Origin: Variovorax sp. RA8
Lineage (GTDB): Bacteria > Pseudomonadota > Gammaproteobacteria > Burkholderiales > Burkholderiaceae_C
DNA length: 64,000 bases
Assembly (NCBI RefSeq): GCF_901827175.1
Contig: NZ_LR594664.1
Location: 248,001-312,000 of the forward strand
Direction of reading: 5' to 3'
A model generated the notes under the pieces. The model made no database searches. It saw only the letters and a list, made by a program, of their open reading frames with translations, and had not been told where the DNA came from. Below are positions 59,654 to 64,000 of the stretch, piece after piece. The translations under genes were made by a program, and so were the position numbers. The first letter of the stretch is position 1; each line of letters opens with the position of its first letter.

Positions 59654-59697
59654 GTTTAGCTAAAGTGCTTGACGATTAGGACATTTTGCCCTAATAT
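59654..59697 (+). promoter_or_regulatory. klcA promoter with KorA- and KorC-type operators
   Basis: GTTTAGCTAAAG (59654-59665) is a near-perfect KorA operator. TTGACG (59669-59674) and TAATAT (59692-59697) are -35 and -10 with a 17-base spacer. TAGGACATTTTGCCCTA (59677-59693), overlapping the spacer and -10, matches the KorC operator pattern with two changes. This is the known arrangement of IncP-1 klcA promoters, silenced by KorA and KorC. Confidence 0.85.
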
Positions 59698-59748
59698 AGC
59701 ACTTGAAGGCCGGGCATTTCGCCCAGGTCAACTACCGGAGAAAGTCCG

Positions 59749-60177
59749 ATGAACACCCAAGAGCAACCCGTTACCGCTTCCCTGGTCGCCGAGGCCCAGC
59801 GCCTCGACTTCCTGCCCGCCTACTTCGGCCCGCGTCTGATGATGCGCGGCGAGGCCCTGGTGTATGCCTGGCTTCGCCGGCTCTGCGAACGCTACAGCGG
59901 CGCGTATTGGCACTACTACACCTTGTCGGACGGCGGTTTTTACATGGCCCCCGACCTGGCCGACCGCCTGGAGATCGAGGTGGACGGCAACGGCTTCCGA
60001 GGCGAGTTGTCGGCCGACGCCGCCGGCATTGTCGCAACCCTGTTCGCGCTGGGTCAGCTCGCGGCCGAGGCCGCCGACACGGACGCCGGCGATGCCCTGA
60101 TCGACCGCTATCACTTCCTGCGCGGCTTCGCAGCCAGCCACGCCGAGGCGGCCGCGATCTACCGGGCTATTGACTGA
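59749..60177 (+). CDS. klcA: antirestriction protein KlcA (ArdB family)
   Basis: A 142-aa protein: VTASLVAEAQRLDFLPAYFGPRLMMRGEALVYAWLRRLCERYSGAYWHYYTLSDGGFYMAPDLADRLEIEVDGNGFRGELSADAAGIVATLFALGQLAAEAADTDAGDALIDRYHFLRGFAASHAEAAAIYRAID is the complete KlcA/ArdB fold of IncP-1 plasmids. It protects incoming plasmid DNA from type I restriction. The start is the ATG at 59749 after GGAGAAAG. It is driven by the KorA/KorC promoter at 59654. Confidence 0.96.
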   Translation: MNTQEQPVTASLVAEAQRLDFLPAYFGPRLMMRGEALVYAWLRRLCERYSGAYWHYYTLSDGGFYMAPDLADRLEIEVDGNGFRGELSADAAGIVATLFALGQLAAEAADTDAGDALIDRYHFLRGFAASHAEAAAIYRAID

Positions 60178-60186
60178 TGAGGGGCG

Positions 60187-60206
60187 GCCCCGGCTTCGGC
60201 CGGGGC
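60187..60206 (+). terminator. strong hairpin after klcA
   Basis: GCCCCGGC-TTCG-GCCGGGGC (60187-60206) is an 8-bp stem with a stable UUCG tetraloop just after the klcA stop. No T-run follows, so it may act as an attenuator or mRNA stabiliser rather than a strict terminator. Confidence 0.45.
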
Positions 60207-60221
60207 TTCCAGGAGGCGACC

Positions 60222-60245
60222 ATGACCAGGAACAACGCTCCCCAG
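60222..60245 (+). pseudogene. first codons of an IncP-type gene cut off by IS1071
   Basis: After CCAGGAGGCGACC the ATG at 60222 starts MTRNNAPQ and runs straight into the IS1071 end at 60246. It is the beginning of the next gene of the klcA operon. In IncP-1 plasmids that position is taken by a small regulatory or kle/klc gene. Too short to name. Confidence 0.55.
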
Positions 60246-63200
60246 GGGGTCTCCTCGTTTTCAGTGCAATAAGTGACGGTACGAAAAGCTAGCACTGGCG
60301 CGGAGGTGGTGTTGGTAGATCGTTGATTTCATTGACTTTCCTGTTCACTTTCAAATCTGCGATTCGTGGCGTCAAACCGTGGTCGGTTTCATCCATTGGT
60401 GCCAGTTATCGATGCATTTGGCCGCGAAGGCAGGATTTGGTCAGCATAGCGGTCAACCGGGAAGCGAAACACACCCCGCAAGTTGATGCTCTCCAGCCTG
60501 GTGGGCGCAATCTTCCCGATCAGTTCCGGTGGAATGACCTGGCGGCGGTTCGACCAGCGATCCAGGACCGCCTGCATCTGTGAGGTATTCCACGCCATCA
60601 CGATGTTGGCCATCAGGCTCAACGCATCGGCCACAGCCTGCATTTCATCGACACGTTTGGCCTGCGCCGGGCTGATCCGGCCGGTATAAATGGCGCGCTT
60701 GAGGGCGTTAACAGCCTCGCCCCGATTGAGCACCCGGCGCAACTCGTTCCTGAAAGCGTCCTTGACAAAGTAGTCAGCCAAAAACGCCGTACGCAGCAAC
60801 CGCCCCAATTGCACGCCAGCCTCATAGATTGGATCGCCCTGGGCGGCAGAACCGAACCGCGCAAGAGCTGCCACCGCACTGGCATGTCCGCTCATGACCG
60901 AGGCTGCCAGGTGCACCAGACTATCCCAATGCTTTTCGATCAAAGCGACGTCGACATTGGCTTCGCACACCGCAGCGATTTCTGCGGGCACTTTGGTGCC
61001 GCGTGGCACAAAGAGGTGGCGCTGTTTGAGTTCCTTCAACCGCGGGCAAAGATCAAAACCAAGCAAACGGGCATGTGACATGGCAAAGTCGGTGTAGCCA
61101 TGGGTATCCACAGCAAGCTGGCTGGTCTCCAGCTTTTCTTGGCGGATGACACCTTCAATGGCCACGCCCGCCTGGCGCTCATTGAGCACAAAGGGCTGCG
61201 CATGGAAGATGCCCCACCGGTCTTTTACATGGGAGTAGATTCCAATGGAAGGTGTGTTGCGCCGAGGATCAAGCCGGGCTTGCCACACCCGTTTGGTGGT
61301 CTCCATGGTCATCATGTCAGAAGATGCCAAATCGGACCGCCCCCAGGTGGCGGCAATCGGGTGTCGCTGCATGAATTCCAGCACAGCCTGGCAGGCCTGG
61401 CTCAGACGCCGTTCGTCCCGCGCCCAGCGCATGGCCTGGCGAATGCTGGTGGCAGACAATTGCGGAATCATGCGCGCGCATTCGACCGCAGTCAGACTGG
61501 TGCCGTGGGCCATGATGCCGGCATAGACCATCAGCAGCTCGTCGGTAGAGCGCGGCTCACGTCCGAGCATGATCCAGCTAAAGCGCACCTGGGCGTCAAC
61601 GGCCAGAATCACTTCCGGCAATTGAACCTCACCGATGCGGTGATCCAAAGCCGCGCGCAGCTTGGTCACTTCTGGGTCTTCGTCCTCTGCGGGCAATGGC
61701 GACAAATGGAGTTCATCATCCACGCGCAGTACGCCACTGCGGGCTGCAGCGGCCACCGCATCGACACCGGCAGTTACTCTGGCCAGCAAAGGCTTCAAGA
61801 AAGTGGCAGCCTTGCTGGGTAACGATAGACGGGCATAGTGTTTCTTGGACTCTGCCTGCCAACGCTCGTCCGTGAAGAACAAGCGCGCACGACCCCGAAA
61901 GCTCAGGCTGTGCTCAATCCAGACCGAGCCATTGCGCACCGCGCGGCGCAGGGCAAACAGGGTGGCCACCTCCAACGCCTGAAACGCCCGTTCCCGGTCT
62001 GGGCTGGAGATCGAAACCTGCCAGATCATTCCCAGACTTGGTGCCACCACTTCAACTGGCAGCTTTCTGGATCCTTTGAGATATAAAGCTTGCAGCTTGG
62101 CAAGGTACTCGATGGCAGGATGCTCGCCGGTGGCCTGCCAGGGCAGCTTTGCAATGGCGACGAGCAACGACCGCACGGGGCGAATTCCATCAATCAATCC
62201 CTCGCGGACCAGGGAGGCCCTGCTCGGTGGTTTGCGTTTCTGGGTTTCGGTGATCAAGGCTTCAAGACGGGCACGCAACTCAGCATCTGGCACCGCACCT
62301 TGCGCGCTCAAGGCAACAAGTTCGCCGAGCAGCGTTTTGTACATTGCGGCCCAATTGACGGTAGCGGGGACATCGGCGGCAGCCTGACGCCACAGATCGG
62401 CGATCCGGCGCTGCACCATAAGGATCAACTGGTCTGTGGTGGTGAACAGGCAATACCGAAGAAAGCATGCGACCTCCACGGTGCGCGCTGGCTCTTTGAT
62501 CTTGGCTCCGGCTGAGGGCGGCCTGGAGACAAGTCGGCGCGCGTAGCGGCGCAAGATGAGATCGGGGATGTCTGCCAGGTGCTTATGAACGTCCAGCGTG
62601 TAAAGCAGGTCGATGCGCTCCAGTACCTCGCTGATTTGGCGGGTTGAGTGTTTCGCCGGTGCAGCCCATAGCCAACTCTGCTGGGTTTGTCCATCTGGGC
62701 GCAGCTCTGAAACTGAGGCTCGCCAGCGATCAAGTGTTGCTGGATCAACGCTGGCGGCGATGGCGGTGCCTGTTTCAACTTCAAGCTGGGCAAGTGCCGC
62801 CGCAATCAGTGTCCGAATTGCCCGCTCGTGCACGATCACCAGCTTGTTCTTGTACAGCCATTGACGCGCCCGCACGAGTAGCTGATCGCGGTCGGCGCAG
62901 CGCGCCACTTCGTCGCGCAGTTCACGTACCAGTGAGCGGCGCTGGTGCTCGCTCATCCACTGGAATCCAAGGACCGTGCAGGCTACTTGTTGGTGATCGA
63001 ATAGCGTGCGCCCGCGTTCATACATGGCTCTCAGCGAGGCGACTTCTGGTGCTGCAATGCCAAGCTCGTTGCCAAGGTGGCGCCACAAGGCTACTGGAAT
63101 TACCCGAAAGGCACCGAGCAAACGCCCACTCATGCGCAGGAAACCAATATGGAGCGCCAGACCAAGCTTGTGGGAATCACCTCGGCGTGCATTGATTGCG

Positions 63201-63449
63201 TCGCGCTCGGCACCATCGAAGGTGAAAAATGCCTTCATCTCGAAGTCGCTGATATCGCGGGGGAGCCCACGCATCCCCAAAAACGTTGTGTGCCAACCCT
63301 GCATCGTGAACCTCAAAAGTGGGAGGCCACCATACCCGTTTACAAAGCGAACAGGAAAGTCAATGAAATCAACGGTCTACCCAGACCACCCCCGCGCCAG
63401 TGCTAGCTTTGCGTACCGTCACTTATTGCACTGAAAACGAGGAGACCCC
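60246..63449 (-). mobile_element. IS1071, copy 2 (complete)
   Basis: 3204 bp, the same length, orientation and sequence layout as copy 1. Flanking five bases are CCCAG on the left and TTGGA on the right, again without a duplication. Copies 1 and 2 are in direct orientation and enclose 1772 bp of IncP-1 backbone. Such an arrangement permits excision or cointegrate resolution by homologous recombination between the copies. Confidence 0.95.
60389..63304 (-). CDS. tnpA: IS1071 transposase TnpA (copy 2)
   Basis: A 971-aa transposase with the same residues throughout as the copy at 55413, including both catalytic Asp blocks and the Glu block. The frame is intact. Two intact transposases imply recent duplication or gene conversion. 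Confidence 0.95.
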   Translation of the reverse strand: MQGWHTTFLGMRGLPRDISDFEMKAFFTFDGAERDAINARRGDSHKLGLALHIGFLRMSGRLLGAFRVIPVALWRHLGNELGIAAPEVASLRAMYERGRTLFDHQQVACTVLGFQWMSEHQRRSLVRELRDEVARCADRDQLLVRARQWLYKNKLVIVHERAIRTLIAAALAQLEVETGTAIAASVDPATLDRWRASVSELRPDGQTQQSWLWAAPAKHSTRQISEVLERIDLLYTLDVHKHLADIPDLILRRYARRLVSRPPSAGAKIKEPARTVEVACFLRYCLFTTTDQLILMVQRRIADLWRQAAADVPATVNWAAMYKTLLGELVALSAQGAVPDAELRARLEALITETQKRKPPSRASLVREGLIDGIRPVRSLLVAIAKLPWQATGEHPAIEYLAKLQALYLKGSRKLPVEVVAPSLGMIWQVSISSPDRERAFQALEVATLFALRRAVRNGSVWIEHSLSFRGRARLFFTDERWQAESKKHYARLSLPSKAATFLKPLLARVTAGVDAVAAAARSGVLRVDDELHLSPLPAEDEDPEVTKLRAALDHRIGEVQLPEVILAVDAQVRFSWIMLGREPRSTDELLMVYAGIMAHGTSLTAVECARMIPQLSATSIRQAMRWARDERRLSQACQAVLEFMQRHPIAATWGRSDLASSDMMTMETTKRVWQARLDPRRNTPSIGIYSHVKDRWGIFHAQPFVLNERQAGVAIEGVIRQEKLETSQLAVDTHGYTDFAMSHARLLGFDLCPRLKELKQRHLFVPRGTKVPAEIAAVCEANVDVALIEKHWDSLVHLAASVMSGHASAVAALARFGSAAQGDPIYEAGVQLGRLLRTAFLADYFVKDAFRNELRRVLNRGEAVNALKRAIYTGRISPAQAKRVDEMQAVADALSLMANIVMAWNTSQMQAVLDRWSNRRQVIPPELIGKIAPTRLESINLRGVFRFPVDRYADQILPSRPNASITGTNG

Positions 63450-63530
63450 TTGGAAGATCACGAGTGTGCGCAGATCGTTCTCGGGCAGATCCCGGTCATC
63501 AGTGAGGTAGACGGCAGCTTCGGTTGTCAT
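63450..63530 (-). pseudogene. N-terminal stub of a gene cut by IS1071
   Basis: The ATG at 63528-63530 overlaps the stop of the upstream gene (CGATGACA) and encodes MTTEAAVYLTDDRDLPENDL followed by RTLVIFQ before IS1071 interrupts. It was the second gene of a two-gene unit. Too short to assign a family. Confidence 0.6.
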
Positions 63531-64000
63531 CGGGTCGGGAACCTCAAGATGTTCCGCGGCGGCTCCGCTTCCTCGCCGTCGTCGCCCTCCTCGTGCGCAG
63601 GCGCGCCAGCATTGGCACCGGCCAGGCGTTGCGCGCGGAGCTTTGCCAGGAATGCAAAGAGCGCATCCTCGGCGCCCTCGCGCGCCAGGTTGAAGACTGG
63701 CACCCCGCGTTGCGCGGCGAGTCGGATCGCCGTTCCCGTGCCGCCAGTCTTCGAGTTCACGTCCGCCTCGGTCTGCGCGCCGTCGGCTGTCCAGCATAGG
63801 GCGAACGCAGACGGGTCCTCGAGGCCGTGGCCCAGGACCTGATGGGCGTTGCGCGCATGCAGTGCCCGCGGCCCGCGAGTCAGCATGGGCCACCTGGGGT
63901 GGATTCGGGCCGCGATCTCGAAAGCGCCGGGCGCGGGGAGGAACGTCCGCTGCGCCGGATTTGGCCACCGGTTCTGAAATCCGGGCCAGGGCAACCAGAT
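63527..64000 (-). CDS. SLOG/Rossmann-like plasmid protein, 5' end outside the window
   Basis: At least 157 aa, open to the right edge; a TTG at 63994 is in frame but the protein seems to begin beyond it. MLTRGPRALHARNAHQVLGHGLEDPSAFALCWTADGAQTEADVNSKTGGTGTAIRLAAQRGVPVFNL has the look of a nucleotide-binding SLOG-type Rossmann fold (hydrophobic strand-CWT, then G-G-T-G-T-A-I-R helix and strand VPVFNL). The C-terminal 50 residues are acidic and Ala/Glu-rich. Function unknown; similar genes are carried on plasmids and islands. Confidence 0.55.
   Translation of the reverse strand: MWLPWPGFQNRWPNPAQRTFLPAPGAFEIAARIHPRWPMLTRGPRALHARNAHQVLGHGLEDPSAFALCWTADGAQTEADVNSKTGGTGTAIRLAAQRGVPVFNLAREGAEDALFAFLAKLRAQRLAGANAGAPAHEEGDDGEEAEPPRNILRFPTR

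Noticed and set aside
55265..63454. 5-bp target duplications marking a composite IS1071 transposon
   Set aside because: TACTT, CTTAT, CCCAG and TTGGA do not match in any pairing of the four flanks.

Overview
The window is GC-rich DNA with betaproteobacterial gene content (Burkholderiales/Comamonadaceae-like). It looks like part of an accessory replicon, most likely a plasmid or a large plasmid-borne island. Reasons: no rRNA or tRNA gene is visible, there is a short IncP-1-type backbone segment (oriV iterons, a relBE-type module, klcA under KorA/KorC-type operators), a kfrA-type gene, two complete IS1071 copies, one Tn3-family transposase unit and decayed Tn3/IS1071-like debris.

Layout. 1-0.8 kb: a higBA-like module (toxin damaged) and a zinc-ribbon protein. 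1.5-7.3 kb: a chromate-resistance region with a GlcG/HbpS-type secreted protein, an ATP-grasp-like protein, chrB, chrA, a small exported protein and a chrC-type iron superoxide dismutase. 7.3-11.7 kb: a tyrosine recombinase plus Tn3-family tnpA, which ends inside a remnant of another integrase. 11.7-14.9 kb: plasmid-type cargo (ParE-like toxin and antitoxin, kfrA, DUF1643). 14.9-16 kb: scrambled relics of an IS1071-like element. 16-29.4 kb: a stress block with two double-domain universal stress proteins, a free-standing EF-G C-terminal-domain protein, a GNAT enzyme, small hypotheticals, a KefB/YbaL-like antiporter, DUF488, a CBS-BON protein and a lone aa3-type oxidase subunit I. 29.4-38.3 kb: a two-component system divergent from a complete respiratory formate dehydrogenase operon. 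38.3-43.5 kb: MarR-PAS-hemerythrin operon divergent from a flavin reductase, then ECF sigma factor, ferritin-like protein, cytochrome c and a uracil-DNA glycosylase-like gene. 43.7-53.3 kb: carbon metabolism (transaldolase, phosphoglucomutase, transketolase, 6-phosphogluconate dehydrogenase) with small stress proteins and a Ca2+-type P-ATPase. 53.6-55.3 kb: Rnk, a third universal stress protein and a second Rnk cut by IS1071. 55.3-63.4 kb: IS1071 - oriV/relBE/klcA - IS1071. 63.4-64 kb: two plasmid-type genes, one cut by IS1071.

The 16-55 kb block reads as one functional island: universal stress proteins, formate oxidation feeding the respiratory chain, oxygen/iron/redox proteins (hemerythrin, ferritin-like, oxidase), sugar-phosphate and NADPH-generating enzymes, and Rnk/EF-G-like modulators of nucleotide pools and translation. 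By content it resembles low-oxygen/stress islands such as the lxa locus of Burkholderia cenocepacia; that comparison is inference from gene content. The most interesting signal is a 69-bp two-part element present three times (22364, 25316, 26279) with exactly conserved internal spacing upstream of small genes of this island. A second shared hairpin-containing leader lies upstream of two of the universal stress genes.

Three large genes (the antiporter, ctaD, transaldolase) each lack a single base and are otherwise full length, and the toxin at the left edge has a compensating pair of one-base changes. This pattern could be real decay or consensus error, and it should be settled before these genes are called dead.
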